Assembly (NCBI GenBank): GCA_965222725.1
Contig: OZ244969.1
Location: 5,456,001 to 5,520,000 of the forward strand
Source of the DNA: GCA-2748575 sp965222725
GTDB lineage: Bacteria > Pseudomonadota > Gammaproteobacteria > Pseudomonadales > Ketobacteraceae
Length of the DNA: 64,000 nt
Direction: 5' to 3'
The notes under the pieces were generated by a model, which had not been told where the DNA came from, did no database searches, and worked only from the letters and a program-made list of their open reading frames with translations. Position 1 is the stretch's first letter. Every line of letters starts with the position of its first letter. The translations under genes were made by a program, and so were the position numbers. Below, piece after piece: positions 63,703-64,000 of the stretch.

Positions 63703-64000
63703 TCAGCTGGCCATCAACAAAACGCCCACCATAATGCCCGCCAGAAAGCTTAATCCGATATGCACATAATTCAGCGGCTGATGCTGAAACGTTTTTTCCG
63801 TGGCACTCTGCTGGGTACTTTCCCACTGCTGCACTATTTCCCGGGCACGCTGATAATCATCATTATTCACCCGCACTTTCACCAGACCCAGCGCCTGTAT
63901 TTCCCCTACCGCGCCCTGTAAAAATTCGCCATCAACCCGGGCATAGATACTTGCCTGCTCCAGCAGGTTGGCAATCATATGGCCTTCCAGGGAATCACGG
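63703..64000 (-). CDS. DUF2007-type signal-transducing protein, cut by window edge
   Basis: The readable part covers 98 residues of a small protein of the DUF2007 family (putative signal-transducing protein): IANLLEQASIYARVDGEFLQGAVGEIQ matches the core, followed by REIVQQWE and a C-terminal membrane helix (YVHIGLSFLAGIMVGVLLMA). The ATG at 63978 is internal, since upstream codons continue the family sequence (RDSLEGH) to the window edge. The true start lies outside. Function is unknown. Confidence 0.75.
   Translation of the reverse strand, partial: RDSLEGHMIANLLEQASIYARVDGEFLQGAVGEIQALGLVKVRVNNDDYQRAREIVQQWESTQQSATEKTFQHQPLNYVHIGLSFLAGIMVGVLLMAS

Overview
The window is a chromosomal segment of a Gram-negative gammaproteobacterium. 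The evidence is uvrB, an ihfB-lapA-lapB-pyrF block, a tesA/ybbA/ybbP divergon, an MlaC-type protein, several outer-membrane proteins and a Wza/Wzx/Wzy-type polysaccharide locus. Two acyl-CoA dehydrogenases, a thiolase, a long FabG and three thioesterase/esterase genes suggest a lipid- or alkane-using, probably marine bacterium (Alcanivorax/Ketobacter/Oceanospirillales-like). That placement is inference. No insertion sequence, prophage, CRISPR array or rRNA operon was seen.

Layout. 1-4.8 kb: 5' end of a tRNA (reverse), UDP-glucuronate 4-epimerase-like enzyme, uvrB, aspartate aminotransferase, tRNA-Asn with promoter and terminator. 4.8-8.3 kb: a lipoprotein and a YjbH-like outer-membrane protein. 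8.3-31.4 kb: a large surface-polysaccharide locus, all on the minus strand. Read in transcription order it holds cysC, a long SLBB export protein, a Wzz-like protein, a Wzy-like polymerase, glycosyltransferases, a methyltransferase, a Wzx-like flippase and an asparagine-synthase-like amidotransferase. These are followed by the UDP-L-FucNAc pathway (CapE/F/G = WbjB/C/D) with a WbuB-like transferase, a sulfotransferase, a PglC-like initiating transferase, a DegT aminotransferase and a WbpM/PglF-like dehydratase. Its middle (about 18-28 kb) is clearly richer in A+T than its flanks, which suggests horizontal acquisition.

31.5-45.3 kb is core: thioesterase, MlaC-like protein, ComEA-like protein, pyrF, lapB, lapA, ihfB (TTG start), rhomboid protease, acyl-CoA dehydrogenase, TesA-like esterase, YbbA/YbbP transporter and the ABC-F ATPase Uup. 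45.4-48.6 kb is a signalling operon: a methyl-accepting protein, a STAS protein and a receiver-PP2C-HATPase protein like Pseudomonas HsbA/HsbR. 48.6-64 kb holds an AraC regulator divergent from an acyl-CoA dehydrogenase and SDR enzyme, two orphan periplasmic solute-binding proteins, a TesB-like thioesterase, a SirB2-like membrane protein, a DUF2804 protein, a 7TM-DISM/GGDEF/EAL phosphodiesterase, a Tsx-like porin, a four-cysteine uracil-DNA glycosylase, a divergent thiolase/FabG4-like pair and a DUF2007 protein cut by the right edge.

The locus as a whole predicts a Wzx/Wzy-assembled surface glycan that contains FucNAc and probably a 4-amino sugar. It may be amidated (AsnB-like) and sulfated (APS kinase plus sulfotransferase). 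The most interesting points outside standard annotation are the chemoreceptor-fed partner-switch operon, the decayed 'VNYWTG' fragment where a pglD-type acetyltransferase might be expected, and several strong inverted repeats in intergenic regions.
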